Shown: positions 1-9,100 of the stretch, piece by piece
Layout of the letters: each line of letters opens with the position of its first letter
Numbering within the stretch: the first letter of the stretch is position 1
From: a virus
Strand: one strand, 5' to 3'
DNA length: 64,000 nucleotides
IMG/VR virus record: IMGVR_UViG_3300032323_003835
Span: 47,206 to 111,205 of that record
Translations under genes and position numbers: made by a program
The notes under the pieces: model-generated
Databases searched by the model: none
What the model saw: only the letters and a program-made list of their open reading frames with translations
What the model was told of the DNA's origin: nothing

Positions 1-172
1 CATTCATTGCAACCTCATTAGTTACAAATGCGGACTGCAATTTAATTCCAACATTACTTGATATGCTAAGCTCTGGTTTGATCTGCTCATGCACACTTGG
101 ATAGATGTCATCTTTAGTACATCCTGCTACAAAGAATGCCATTCCGAAAGATACGATTAATACTTTTTTCAT
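1..172 (-). CDS. Lipoprotein, C-terminus cut by window edge
   Basis: ATG at 172 opens a reading frame that runs off the left edge. The N-terminus is a signal peptide with lipobox FVAGC around residues 14-18, so the product should be a lipid-anchored export protein. It follows the lipoprotein at 181..525 after 8 bases and is the last visible gene of the exported-protein operon that begins at 5862. No domain is recognisable in the 57 visible residues. Confidence 0.7.
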   Translation of the reverse strand, partial: MKKVLIVSFGMAFFVAGCTKDDIYPSVHEQIKPELSISSNVGIKLQSAFVTNEVAMN

Positions 173-180
173 TTTTTTTA

Positions 181-525
181 TTATTTTATTATTACGGTCG
201 TTTTTGCTATTTCTTTCTTGAGGGAATCCTCTAATAATAGATATAGGTATTTCGATTGTATTGAGTTTGTGTATATTTTTTTTACAACTTCACCTGCACT
301 ACTTGTGAATCTTTCTCTACTGATTACCTGATTTGTTTCTTTGTCAATTAGTGTAAGTGTATACACACCATCGAAAGGTACATTAAAATAGATAGATTGG
401 CCATTAGTTACGGAGCTTTCCTTAACACTGAATATGTCGTCTTTAGCTAATACATCAGGCAGTGGTAGTTCTGGTTTAGTACATCCAGCTAATAAAATCA
501 ACGATATCAAGATTATTTTTTTCAT
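181..525 (-). CDS. Small lipoprotein
   Basis: 114 residues. Signal peptide with lipobox LAGC at residues 12-15, followed by TKPELPLPD. The remainder looks like a single beta-sandwich (YFNVPFDGVYTLTLIDKETN). That resembles the short secretion-linked repeats of Bacteroidota surface proteins, but I cannot assign a family. The start codon overlaps the last base of the upstream gene, so the two are translationally coupled in the exported-protein operon. Confidence 0.75.
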   Translation of the reverse strand: MKKIILISLILLAGCTKPELPLPDVLAKDDIFSVKESSVTNGQSIYFNVPFDGVYTLTLIDKETNQVISRERFTSSAGEVVKKIYTNSIQSKYLYLLLEDSLKKEIAKTTVIIK

Positions 526-1418
526 TAGAATTTAAAATTAGTTCCTATCATAAACATTATTGGGTTACTCTTTTTATATCCAACAGATTCACTTAGTTTA
601 TCCCAGGTTGTGTTATATCTGATATTGGTGTTTAGTATAAACCTTTTAGTTATTTTCCAATCGATAGATGTACCATAGTATAAGTCTAGATTAAAATCAT
701 CCAGATACCCTAAATCAGATTCGGTTCCATCTTTAAAAACTTTATACACATCACTCATTGCAAATATTTGAGGCGATATGTTTACCCTCTTCGTTTCGAA
801 TGTATATGTGTACATCGCCATACCTCTATATGTCATTTCGCTCGATGGAGGTATTTGTGGATAAATTAAATCCAAAAAATTGCCATCAACATCTACTGTA
901 TATTTTCCTTCCCATTCACCTGGATAACTTCCCCAGAATGATTTAGATGCAATTAAGCTATAACCGAACGTTCCCCACTTCTTAGTTCGAAATACATCTA
1001 TGAATGATAGTGTAATATCTTTTTGGAAGTTAAAATCCGTAGAGTAGAATGATTGTAAAGTCGTAGTCCTTTTCTGTGTGTTTTTACTAACACCATAACC
1101 TACACCGTAATAATTCCATATTGGATTTATTGATGCTGCAAAAGTGTGTCCCCATTTTCCGTTTATAGATGATTTATGGTATCCTAGATTAAGAGTAGTT
1201 GATACTTGTTTTCCTATAATACCTACTGAAAGGTTCGAAGACGAAAGGACATCCTTTGAAAAATTAACATAAGATTGTAATATACCCACATCGTTCCAAT
1301 CATCGCTTTCACCAAATAATTCTTTTGGAGACAGCTGTAATGTATCAGGTTTTTGTATTTGTGCATTTGATACAAATACAATTAAAAATAAAAATATGGT
1401 TAATACTATTTTTTTCAT
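525..1418 (-). CDS. Outer-membrane beta-barrel-like exported protein
   Basis: 297 residues. Cleavable signal peptide ending in SNAQ. The body is rich in alternating aromatic/polar strands (YGVGYGVSK, FTLQSFYSTDFNF-like segments) and ends in a terminal phenylalanine (MIGTNFKF), a classic outer-membrane barrel ending. The inferred location is the host outer membrane. It overlaps both neighbours by one base. A phage-made barrel could alter receptor exposure or anchor the neighbouring secreted proteins; that is inference only. Confidence 0.65.
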   Translation of the reverse strand: MKKIVLTIFLFLIVFVSNAQIQKPDTLQLSPKELFGESDDWNDVGILQSYVNFSKDVLSSSNLSVGIIGKQVSTTLNLGYHKSSINGKWGHTFAASINPIWNYYGVGYGVSKNTQKRTTTLQSFYSTDFNFQKDITLSFIDVFRTKKWGTFGYSLIASKSFWGSYPGEWEGKYTVDVDGNFLDLIYPQIPPSSEMTYRGMAMYTYTFETKRVNISPQIFAMSDVYKVFKDGTESDLGYLDDFNLDLYYGTSIDWKITKRFILNTNIRYNTTWDKLSESVGYKKSNPIMFMIGTNFKF

Positions 1419-3715
1419 TAGTTTATTTTTACCTTTAATTGTGTTCCGTTCTTATTAACAGCATCTGTTGTTGATACTGATGTTAAACCTAATATGTTAT
1501 TAATTCCTATTAATGGAACGAATGTTATTTTATATTCGGTTTTGCTGTCTAATGTTGTTGATCCGTCTGTTATTAACGAGCCAAGCGTTACTGAAGATCC
1601 TCTATTAGCACCAAAATTGGTTGGATTACCCTTTGTTGTAAAATCAACTTTTTCAAAACTTAAAGCAGTATTATCATAGTTTAATTGAAATTGTGTTCCT
1701 ACAACTTCCTGCTGAAGAGGATCTAAAGATATTGTTATTATAACTTTTCCTCCAACTATTTCCCCCATTAAATAAGCCTTTATCTCATTAGAAGTTGATG
1801 TACTCATAGTTTTTAAACTCATACTTCTAACAGAATTACCGGCAACAGTACTTACACTTTGTTGTGCAGAATGGGATAAATTTACATCACCAACCCATGT
1901 TATGTTTACATTATAAGTATTGTTAAGTGTTCCTGTATTCAAACTGAACGGAAATAGACTTCTGGTTGAATTAAATTGTGTGTTCCAATTAGATTTCGTT
2001 ATTGCATCATAATCAGATTTACTATACAATTTCATCAAATAAGTTAATGCTGAAAACTGCGTAAGAGACTGTGCCCCAGTTAAGTGCTGTAATAGTCTAT
2101 ACGTATCAGCTTCGTTGAATATACCATTTCCGTCTACGTCTGCGTTCATAAACTGAATACCTGACGTAAATTCATTTCCGCTTTCATTACCAAATAATCC
2201 GCCTAATGATAATTCTTTAAATGCCAAATAAACATCAGATACTGTTACAATACTATTGTATAAAGAGTTTAATTCTGTTTGATTAGAATAAGACAATTCA
2301 ATCCCGTGTTGTTTAAATATTGTATTTGGGGAAAATGAATAATCTGCTTTAAATGCATACCATCCGTCCTGTAATCTTATATTGCTTTGGAACGAACTTG
2401 CAGCAACTTTACTAGCCAAATTAATATTTCCGGGTACTACCCATTGTTTCCACCATCCATTAAAATCCATTGGTGTAATTGGACCTTCGTAGATATCAAA
2501 TAACTTTACATATTTTACATTGTTTAAGTTAATACCAGTTCCACTAAATACTCTTTCATCAATTTGTAATCTATGCCCGTTTCTTGATTGTTCGTACGGA
2601 TTTATAAGCGACCATTCTACTTGACCCGGAACTATCGTTGCTCTGACTCCGTCGGATATCTTTGCTGTATCTAAATCGTTTGTAATATCAACTTTACCCA
2701 ATCCACTTATTGATCTTGATACATTAGTTGTTGTACCCCATACATTGTTTACATAAGTATTTGCTTTTGCTGAGAATTTAGTTTCATCTACATTACTACC
2801 AAAATCAAAATTGAATCTTGCGGTAAGGACTTCTCCGTTTGAGTGAGTTACTGAATTGGTATAGAACTCTGTAAATGTTGCATCGTCAGGATTAGTCCAA
2901 GTTCCATATTCGATTACATACGGATTACTAAAGTTATTAGGTAAATCGTTCCATTGAGAACCATTCCATTTTGTTACTGCGTAATCTTCATTACCAGAAT
3001 TGTTTGGTTCGCCCGGTGCCCAGTTATTATATTGTCCGGGTATGTTTCCGTTTGTTTGTCCATTATTTATTTTAATTAAAGTTCCTTTTTCAGGACCAGC
3101 ATCAATCACCCATCTGGCTTCACTTGCTTCATCAGTTAGTGCAAACCATATATTTGATTGAGGTACATTATTAAAAATAAAAGCATCTTCATCTGGTGAA
3201 GTGATTGTTACCAAATATCCTTTTTGACCTTTAAATGTTGTTAATTCAGCGGCAGCCCTTGCGTTTGTATAAGTTGCTCCGGTTGATATTGGTCTATAAA
3301 AGTGTCCGTTTGTTCCATTATAAAAGAAACCCGTTGGATTTACAGTTGCCGCTACTGATAATGCAATATTACCTCTTACCGAACCTGTGTTTACTTTAAG
3401 AGATGTTAATGCCGTATTAATACTTGCCATTGTGCCGGTTACCACTAAACGGGTCTTATTACCTGCTAATGTAAAACCACTTGCTGCGGTTAGACCTGTT
3501 GTTATGGTTAGGTTAAATGTTGTACCTGTTGGTGGATTAACTAAACTGATTGATGCTAATAGAGTTGATGTAGAAGTAAAACCACTTAATACGAATCCAC
3601 TAGCATCTTGTCCGGCAGTAGATGGTAAAAAAGATTTAGAGTCCGGAGCAGATACACTCTGTCCGAACCCTAAAAATGAAATTAGTAAAAAAAATATTAC
3701 TAATAATTTCTTCAT
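1418..3715 (-). CDS. Large secreted protein: C-type lectin, dockerin-like loop, cohesin-like C-terminus
   Basis: 765 residues with a signal peptide ending near GFGQS. Residues about 130-275 carry a C-type lectin-like domain: a GYLVTITS start, WFALTDEASE, the hallmark NNWAPGEPNN, and WNDLPN before a final YVIEYG. Near residue 525 NADVDGNGIFNEAD is an EF-hand/dockerin-like calcium loop followed by an amphipathic helix. The last ~120 residues (GGKVIITISLDPLQQEVVGTQFQLNYD) resemble a cohesin beta-sandwich. It sits in an operon with a second cohesin-like protein, so the two may interact. A carbohydrate-binding role is inferred from the lectin fold. Confidence 0.7.
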   Translation of the reverse strand: MKKLLVIFFLLISFLGFGQSVSAPDSKSFLPSTAGQDASGFVLSGFTSTSTLLASISLVNPPTGTTFNLTITTGLTAASGFTLAGNKTRLVVTGTMASINTALTSLKVNTGSVRGNIALSVAATVNPTGFFYNGTNGHFYRPISTGATYTNARAAAELTTFKGQKGYLVTITSPDEDAFIFNNVPQSNIWFALTDEASEARWVIDAGPEKGTLIKINNGQTNGNIPGQYNNWAPGEPNNSGNEDYAVTKWNGSQWNDLPNNFSNPYVIEYGTWTNPDDATFTEFYTNSVTHSNGEVLTARFNFDFGSNVDETKFSAKANTYVNNVWGTTTNVSRSISGLGKVDITNDLDTAKISDGVRATIVPGQVEWSLINPYEQSRNGHRLQIDERVFSGTGINLNNVKYVKLFDIYEGPITPMDFNGWWKQWVVPGNINLASKVAASSFQSNIRLQDGWYAFKADYSFSPNTIFKQHGIELSYSNQTELNSLYNSIVTVSDVYLAFKELSLGGLFGNESGNEFTSGIQFMNADVDGNGIFNEADTYRLLQHLTGAQSLTQFSALTYLMKLYSKSDYDAITKSNWNTQFNSTRSLFPFSLNTGTLNNTYNVNITWVGDVNLSHSAQQSVSTVAGNSVRSMSLKTMSTSTSNEIKAYLMGEIVGGKVIITISLDPLQQEVVGTQFQLNYDNTALSFEKVDFTTKGNPTNFGANRGSSVTLGSLITDGSTTLDSKTEYKITFVPLIGINNILGLTSVSTTDAVNKNGTQLKVKIN

Positions 3716-3716
3716 A

Positions 3717-5357
3717 TTATTCTATAATTAAATTTATTTTGTTACCAGCTCCATCAACAGCATCTGATAAAACGAAATAAAATAAACCTGCGGTATTTGT
3801 TAATTGAACCTTAGGTGTGAAAATTAATCTATATGGTTTTCCTGTTTTAATTCTAGCGGTTTTTATCTGATCGATTGAACCGAAAGTTAATCTACCATCT
3901 TTATGTGTAGAGAAATTTGTCATGGTTGATCCTGAATCAAAGATTACATTATCTAATGTCAATTTAGATTCGTCATAATTCATAATAACCTCTAATCCTG
4001 CTAATCCTTCTTTTGTTAGGTTTGTAGTTAATACAACTTTACCACCTTCTAATGTTGATGTTACACTCAATTTAGCAGTCTCTAATGCCTCAGTTCTATA
4101 AGCCATTGATTGAGTTGACATAGTTGTCTTGGCGTTAATAGAATTTACAGAATTTGTAAATTGACCAGCATTAATTCTACTTAAAATTTCTGAAGGATCT
4201 GATGAATGTGACCAGTTCAAATCACCACCCCACGCAAATACCGCATAAACTTCCTTAACCGGGGTATCAATTTTAACTTTATTTTTAACATTACCGTCTA
4301 ACCAATCTTGATTTAATAAACCACTTTGCCATCTCCATGAAGTTGCAGTTGATGTTGGGATGAATGCGTTTGCTGAAACGTCTTGTCCCATAACATAAGC
4401 GAATGAATAATATGAATCCGATTCATTAAATACTGCATCATTCCTAGTTATATTACCGACTTTCTTCTCCAAATTAGGATACGTAAAGAAATTAGAATTA
4501 CCACTAATATCAGTTTGTGAGTGGCCTAAAAATGATTTATAAGCATCTGATACAGTAATGACGTTATTCATCCAAGCTTTTTGAGAAGCAGGACTTACGA
4601 ATACTCCAACAGAATCACCAACTTTAACCTGTGTTGTAAATAGTGCTTCTCCGGTAGCATCCAATGGTAATTGTGCAACTGGTGGTACCGCCCAATCAAT
4701 TGTTCCGTCGGTTTTTAATTTCATCAGCTGAACATTATGATCTGCGATTGTATAACCTTGCGGGAATAAAACTTTAACCTTGAATTGAGAAGTATTACCA
4801 ACCACATTTGTTAATGATAGATTAGTAGAATTTCTAGTGATCGGAGAAATGTTTGCAGACAAATCGCTGATAGCATACGCTAAATCCAATTTGTGTATAT
4901 CATTATAGGTATTTTGATCTTTTAACACATATTTTTGTGTTGCAATATCTCCGTTAATTGATGCATCAGCTCTTTGAACTGTTAATTGTCCAACGTTCCA
5001 ATCGTTGTTTAAGATGTAAGCCCAAGGAGTAGCTTGATATTGACCATATAAATTAGTAGCTGTCACATTTGGGGCAGGTGTAAATGAGTAATTGTTCCAT
5101 CCAGTAAAGAACGTTTGGGTTGAACTACCCTGTGTAAACGCAGTGCTGTTTGGCACCATTGCCAGTGCTTTGTTATTAAAGGAATATCTTAACCAAAAAT
5201 AACGCGGAAGAGAAGTACCCCTGTCTACTGTGTACTTTACTGTTAATGTATCACCAACTTTATAGGGAGGAGCAGGTGTTACCGATTGAAACACGTTAAT
5301 TTGAGCAAATGACGATAGGGACATTAACATTCCCAGGACTGTTAGTAGTTTTTTCAT
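3717..5357 (-). CDS. Secreted protein with cohesin-like C-terminal domain
   Basis: 546 residues. Signal peptide MKKLLTVLGMLMSLSSFAQ. The middle includes NNVITVSDAYKSFLG and FNESDSYYSFAYVMG, which parallel the VSDVYLAFKE and FNEADTYRLL segments of the downstream lectin protein. The C-terminus (GGKVVLTTNLTKEGLAGLEVIMNYDESKLTLDNV) is the same cohesin-like module as in 1418..3715. The two proteins therefore look like diverged paralogues, only one of which gained the lectin domain. Two bases separate the genes. Confidence 0.65.
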   Translation of the reverse strand: MKKLLTVLGMLMSLSSFAQINVFQSVTPAPPYKVGDTLTVKYTVDRGTSLPRYFWLRYSFNNKALAMVPNSTAFTQGSSTQTFFTGWNNYSFTPAPNVTATNLYGQYQATPWAYILNNDWNVGQLTVQRADASINGDIATQKYVLKDQNTYNDIHKLDLAYAISDLSANISPITRNSTNLSLTNVVGNTSQFKVKVLFPQGYTIADHNVQLMKLKTDGTIDWAVPPVAQLPLDATGEALFTTQVKVGDSVGVFVSPASQKAWMNNVITVSDAYKSFLGHSQTDISGNSNFFTYPNLEKKVGNITRNDAVFNESDSYYSFAYVMGQDVSANAFIPTSTATSWRWQSGLLNQDWLDGNVKNKVKIDTPVKEVYAVFAWGGDLNWSHSSDPSEILSRINAGQFTNSVNSINAKTTMSTQSMAYRTEALETAKLSVTSTLEGGKVVLTTNLTKEGLAGLEVIMNYDESKLTLDNVIFDSGSTMTNFSTHKDGRLTFGSIDQIKTARIKTGKPYRLIFTPKVQLTNTAGLFYFVLSDAVDGAGNKINLIIE

Positions 5358-5358
5358 T

Positions 5359-5862
5359 TTAATTTAATAATTGTTTTATTGCTGTTCCGCATACCTTTTT
5401 AATAACAGTTGAAACGGATTGTTGATTCATCTTTCCTCCCTCGTCAACTATTAATGTTGACACTGAAATTTCGGATGCTTTTTCGGTTATTAAACATTCT
5501 TTTATTTTTTTCCCCTTGCTATCTAGGAGGTATGCTTTTATTTTTAATACGGTTTCAGCGTTGTTCTTATGGAATACAGCAACGCTAGATTTTGTTGTTT
5601 CAACATCAAAGAATAAAAGATCTATATTGATTTTATAATCAAATTTGGTCTCATCTTCTACTATGTCAAAATTTGTTTCTTGGAGATATTCTTCTAGGAG
5701 ATTTTTGAATCCAAAAGTTAACGGCCTGGATCCTGCTAAATTACCGATCATGATCTTATTGTTTATTTCTCCAATAAGAACAGACTTTCCCTGCCCGAAT
5801 GATGAAAGGGCAAAAAGGGAAACTACTAAAGTTAGTGTGAGAGATTTAAAGAGGTTTGGCAT
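5359..5862 (-). CDS. Small secreted protein, first gene of exported operon
   Basis: 167 residues. Signal peptide ends near SSFGQG. The mature part (VLIGEINNKIMIGNL, FGFKNLLEEYLQETNFDIVEDE, KINIDLLFFDVETT) has the look of periplasmic CsgG/LpoB-like assembly proteins, but I do not recognise a named family. It is the promoter-proximal gene. The only late-type box upstream is about 160 bases away, leaving a long structured leader. Confidence 0.6.
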   Translation of the reverse strand: MPNLFKSLTLTLVVSLFALSSFGQGKSVLIGEINNKIMIGNLAGSRPLTFGFKNLLEEYLQETNFDIVEDETKFDYKINIDLLFFDVETTKSSVAVFHKNNAETVLKIKAYLLDSKGKKIKECLITEKASEISVSTLIVDEGGKMNQQSVSTVIKKVCGTAIKQLLN

Positions 5863-5975
5863 TTTTTCCTATTTTATTAGGAAAAAACCCGGCATTCCCC
5901 CTAAGGAGGGCTTCAAATAAAGATCATTTCTGATTGGGGATCGTGTTTCCCAAAGAGAGACCTTTATGATTTGCT

Positions 5976-6002
5976 GGTAAAAAAATTGTTTGCTTTTTTA
6001 CC
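5976..6002 (-). other. Hairpin in leader of exported operon
   Basis: GGTAAAAAA, an 8-base loop, then TTTTTTACC: a 9-bp stem between the late-type box at 6023..6031 and the first start codon at 5862. It could be an mRNA structure controlling export-gene expression or a terminator of an upstream read-through transcript. Confidence 0.4.
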
Positions 6003-6022
6003 GAATGAGGATTTTTTCGAGT

Positions 6023-6031
6023 TTATATATC
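6023..6031 (-). promoter_or_regulatory. Late-type promoter box
   Basis: GATATATAA on the minus strand, the same box found close before many late-type genes. The nearest downstream gene starts at 5862. Confidence 0.5.
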
Positions 6032-6069
6032 TAATACAACTCTGAAAATCCACATAGTAAAAATAATAT

Positions 6070-6459
6070 TTATAATGATATTTGGAAACGGTCTTTCATC
6101 CTTTTAAGAGTATCGTCAGGTACCCCGTGTAAATTTTTATTCCCATGACGATTTTCTATTATAATAGAAAAAACCTGATATTCATACTTTTCTGCCAGAT
6201 CATAGTATGCTTTCATTTCCCAATCCTGTGTGAATGTATTAGAAACTGCAATTTTATGTTTTCCCCACACCATTGCAGATTCGGTCTTTGATCTACACCA
6301 TTCATGAGCATCCTTTATTTTTGATGCATCAAAAGAATATTCGCCTGACTGGTTTATAAAATATTGATCCGCTTCAAAATATGTATCAGTAATTTGAGAT
6401 GCGAAAGTTGACTTACCTGATCCTGGTAATCCCCTAACAATAAATAAAGATTTCTCCAC
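6070..6459 (-). CDS. P-loop kinase-like ATPase
   Basis: 129 residues. Walker A motif GLPGSGKST at residues 10-18, typical of the AAA_33/polynucleotide-kinase-like P-loop family. The segment ADQYFINQSGEYSFDASKIKDAHEWCRS is the usual metal and acceptor region of these short kinases, and NTFTQDWEMKAYYDLA follows. The start codon is GTG at 6459. A perfect 8-bp stem-loop (TTGCTTAA / TTAAGCAA) ends right at the start and may tune translation or terminate the gene upstream. The substrate cannot be told from sequence. Confidence 0.75.
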   Translation of the reverse strand: MEKSLFIVRGLPGSGKSTFASQITDTYFEADQYFINQSGEYSFDASKIKDAHEWCRSKTESAMVWGKHKIAVSNTFTQDWEMKAYYDLAEKYEYQVFSIIIENRHGNKNLHGVPDDTLKRMKDRFQISL

Positions 6460-6510
6460 TTGCTTAATTTTTAAGCAATTTAAAATAAAATAACGGTAAA
6501 CAAAAATGTA

Positions 6511-6639
6511 TTATCTTCCTTGTCCTCTGTAGTTCTTCTCTTTACGATCGCTCTTGTTGCGATTCTTCTTAGCAGTTCCTCTTCTTCTTTTACCGAAGGT
6601 AACTTTTTGACTGCTGGAGGTTCCTTTTGCCTTTGCCAT
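6511..6639 (-). CDS. 42-residue highly basic protein
   Basis: ATG at 6639, TAA at 6511. About half of the residues are Lys or Arg (TFGKRRRGTAKKNRNKSDRKEK), ending in YRGQGR. No fold is assignable; the composition suggests binding to RNA or DNA, or a packaged basic peptide. A late-type box sits 17 bases upstream, inside a hairpin with TTTGGGG/CCCCAAA arms. The clean start, stop and promoter support a real small gene. Confidence 0.7.
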   Translation of the reverse strand: MAKAKGTSSSQKVTFGKRRRGTAKKNRNKSDRKEKNYRGQGR

Positions 6640-6655
6640 TATTTGGGGTTTTTTA

Positions 6656-6665
6656 CTATATATTC
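6656..6665 (-). promoter_or_regulatory. Late-type promoter box inside a hairpin
   Basis: GAATATATAG on the minus strand, flanked by TTTGGGG and CCCCAAA inverted arms. Serves the basic small protein starting at 6639. Confidence 0.6.
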
Positions 6666-6681
6666 CCCAAAGTTAATTTTT

Positions 6682-7149
6682 TTAATGTCCAAAGGGAACT
6701 ACATATATGTCGTCCCATTCTTCACCTTTCATTCCATCAAGTATGGATTTGGCTAGTGAGAATCTTCTATAAGAATCATATTTTAATTCCTGCTCTATTG
6801 CAGATAAAACTTGTAATAATGGAATTGCCGGTAAGGGATCTCCGTAGAGATCCTCTTTAATTTTTTCATCTCCTTCCCAGATCTCGACATTAACATAATC
6901 CATTCCAAGATCGAACAATTCTGCTGATTTAGAATCCAATCCCAGATGCGATCCCTTAACACTATTTAAAAATCTCCAATCATTAAATTCAGGGGATATT
7001 TCCTTGCCCTTGGAAAAAAGAATTAATTTAGATAGTGCACCTATCCCTATTTTAGAAAGGTCAACCCTAGCTACCTCTAGAAACGATTTATCTCTTAACA
7101 CTCCAACAATTAATTTAATCTCGTACCCCATATCACCGGAACTATTCAA
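6682..7149 (-). CDS. Uncharacterised phage protein
   Basis: 155 residues, soluble, no recognised domain. It has a compact mixed alpha/beta look (EIKLIVGVLRDKSFLEVARVDLSKIG, YVNVEIWEGDEKIKEDLYGDPLPAIPLLQVL). Its start overlaps the end of the 69-residue gene upstream by 8 bases, so it belongs to the operon running from about 8272 leftward. Confidence 0.6.
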   Translation of the reverse strand: MNSSGDMGYEIKLIVGVLRDKSFLEVARVDLSKIGIGALSKLILFSKGKEISPEFNDWRFLNSVKGSHLGLDSKSAELFDLGMDYVNVEIWEGDEKIKEDLYGDPLPAIPLLQVLSAIEQELKYDSYRRFSLAKSILDGMKGEEWDDIYVVPFGH

Positions 7150-7351
7150 AATAACTTTTGCTGAAAACTGACGTAACTAATTTGTCGGAATGGATTATTC
7201 TTAAGTACTTTTCCTGATCTATCCCGGATTGATCCTGGTGTATCCAAACTTTCTCGGAAGGCTTAAGTGGATTGGGTAGATGCAAGTTCCAACCTTTTTC
7301 TGAAATCCCTTTTTTAAGGGTTACTGTTTTTAAATTTTCTATAGATTCCAT
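7142..7351 (-). CDS. Small uncharacterised protein
   Basis: 69 residues (ENLKTVTLKKGISEKGWNLHLP). No domain recognised. It overlaps the following gene by 8 bases and lies 2 bases after the previous one, fully within an operon-like run. Confidence 0.55.
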   Translation of the reverse strand: MESIENLKTVTLKKGISEKGWNLHLPNPLKPSEKVWIHQDQSGIDQEKYLRIIHSDKLVTSVFSKSYFE

Positions 7352-7353
7352 GT

Positions 7354-7575
7354 TTAATATTTATTATGATCCGTGAATAATGGATCTATTGACTGATCGA
7401 TCTGTGTTGATTTTTTTCTTTCTATGTAGTCTAGTGCAGATTTTCCCATATGATCCATAAAATCGAAATTATCATTGAAGATATCTTTTTTAATCCCCGG
7501 ATTTAATCCGTTTATCTTATTAAAAGAATCTAATTTTTTAGATATCTGTTCTAAATATTCCTTGCTCGGTATCAT
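7354..7575 (-). CDS. Small uncharacterised protein
   Basis: 73 residues, mostly helical by eye (SKEYLEQISKKLDSFNKING). No family recognised. Sits 10 bases after the methyltransferase gene and 2 bases before the next. Confidence 0.55.
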   Translation of the reverse strand: MIPSKEYLEQISKKLDSFNKINGLNPGIKKDIFNDNFDFMDHMGKSALDYIERKKSTQIDQSIDPLFTDHNKY

Positions 7576-7585
7576 ATTTTATAAT

Positions 7586-8272
7586 TTATATTTTCCAAAA
7601 ATATAATAGGGTCTGATGACCAGCCCCGTGTATCCATCCATTAAAACCTGCCTGATTTATTCTGTTAACAAATGCTTCCATTAGCTTTGTGTTTGAATTC
7701 TCGGTAATCCCGGATACGTTGTGCCACTCAATAAATATTCTATCAATCTTTCTTAGCGTATCGTCTGTTATTGTATTAAAACAGGATCTTTCTGCTCCCT
7801 CTATGTCAACCTTAAGAAAATCTATTCGGTCTAGTTTGCAAATAGAAAACACATCATCCAGTGTTATAGCTTCGACAAGTGCTTTTTCTTGTAAAGATGG
7901 CCAAAGCCCTATTTCAAACATACCTCTGTGGTCCGTGATTGCTTTATTATAGGTTTTCCAATTAACACCCTTATTCATCAATAAAGACTCGTAAACAACC
8001 GGATCTGCCTCGAATGAATATATTTCTTTAACCCCAATCCTTTCCGCATATCTAGAGGACATACCTATATTAGACCCAAGATCGACAAAAATATCCCCGG
8101 GTTTGACCGAGCATTCCGGTTGAAAGCTTAGTTCAGTGTGATGAAAGGTAGACCAATACATACATGCCTCCCATCCATATTCTCTTTCGACATCAGATTG
8201 TGAAACATTGAAATTAACATTATCGAAATCCATTAATTTTCCACCTATGGTGTGGAATTTTTCTCTCATCAT
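7586..8272 (-). CDS. FkbM-family SAM-dependent methyltransferase
   Basis: 228 residues. Motif I is GDIFVDLGSNIGMSSRYAER (about residues 65-85), followed by the acidic strand IYSFEADPVVYESL and the FkbM signature FLKVDIEGAERSCF (about 150-163). FkbM enzymes typically O-methylate sugars or polyketides. With the sugar-modifying genes further right it plausibly acts on a virion or host-surface glycan. Two adjacent ATGs occur at the start; either could be used. Confidence 0.85.
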   Translation of the reverse strand: MMREKFHTIGGKLMDFDNVNFNVSQSDVEREYGWEACMYWSTFHHTELSFQPECSVKPGDIFVDLGSNIGMSSRYAERIGVKEIYSFEADPVVYESLLMNKGVNWKTYNKAITDHRGMFEIGLWPSLQEKALVEAITLDDVFSICKLDRIDFLKVDIEGAERSCFNTITDDTLRKIDRIFIEWHNVSGITENSNTKLMEAFVNRINQAGFNGWIHGAGHQTLLYFWKI

Positions 8273-8283
8273 ATTCTGTATAT

Positions 8284-8973
8284 TTATTTAGTTCTGTAGT
8301 AATTTTTAAAGTTGTCTGAGAATGCTTTCGTGTACTTTTGGATCTCTTTGGTATCAAAAGAAGAATATAAACCAGTAGATAAAATTGCTTGAATTTCGTC
8401 ACAAATTATTTTATCATCATCAGCATATCCCATTTTAATCAACGATTTTTTTATCGAATTGTAATCCTTCTTTTTCATTTCCGATATTAAAATATCGCAG
8501 GATTTTTTATATTTCTTATTTGTGAAATATAGACCATGTGCTATTTCATGGTCCATAGTTTGGGATTTAAAACCATCAGCTCCTATTAGGTACCAATTCG
8601 TCCTTATTCCTGCGTTTTTATTCTGCGAATCAAGAGAGCAATAAAAATAAATATCATTCATCACAACATCATATTCCGTTTCTTTGTAAAACAGATTGTG
8701 TGCTTTTTTAAGAATATTTGATGGTATATTATACCCGGACCAGTCCCACGGATAGTTAAATACTTTTGATCCACGTTCGGTCTTGTATAATTTCATGAAT
8801 TCGAACAGGGTAAAGTATTTTCCTCTTATTTTTTTGAAGGGTGATTCATAAAACTCTTGATATCTACAAAAAAGCATAGCCCTATCGTAATGATCCTTTA
8901 TAGCTGCTCCGTATATTTTTGGAGCTATTTCTTTAACAGTGCCACTCACAAGTCTGCTTTTTATTTTATGCAT
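8284..8973 (-). CDS. Putative zinc metallopeptidase (HExxH)
   Basis: 229 residues. MDHEIAHGLYF around residues 130-140 fits the HExxH zinc-binding helix of metallopeptidases. Flanking sequence (GIRTNWYLIGADGFKSQ) is plausible substrate-cleft context, but no exact family is recognised and no third zinc ligand is certain. No signal peptide, so cytoplasmic or virion-associated. Eleven bases separate it from the methyltransferase downstream. Confidence 0.5.
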   Translation of the reverse strand: MHKIKSRLVSGTVKEIAPKIYGAAIKDHYDRAMLFCRYQEFYESPFKKIRGKYFTLFEFMKLYKTERGSKVFNYPWDWSGYNIPSNILKKAHNLFYKETEYDVVMNDIYFYCSLDSQNKNAGIRTNWYLIGADGFKSQTMDHEIAHGLYFTNKKYKKSCDILISEMKKKDYNSIKKSLIKMGYADDDKIICDEIQAILSTGLYSSFDTKEIQKYTKAFSDNFKNYYRTK

Positions 8974-9100
8974 TCTTAAGATATTAAATTAATCAAAAAT
9001 ACGAACAATTCTCGAGGAATTAAAACGTTTAAAATTGTAGCTATTATTTACCAAATATTTCAGTGATAGGGAATTTTTAATAAAATCCTACATTTTTTTT

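Noticed and set aside
1-5862. Exported operon as flanking host chromosome of a prophage
   Set aside because: No integrase or attachment site is visible, base composition is like the rest, and the operon is preceded by the phage late box; kept as phage but flagged for checking.
8220-8402. 60-codon minus frame overlapping the HExxH gene
   Set aside because: Different frame inside a well-supported gene; no features.
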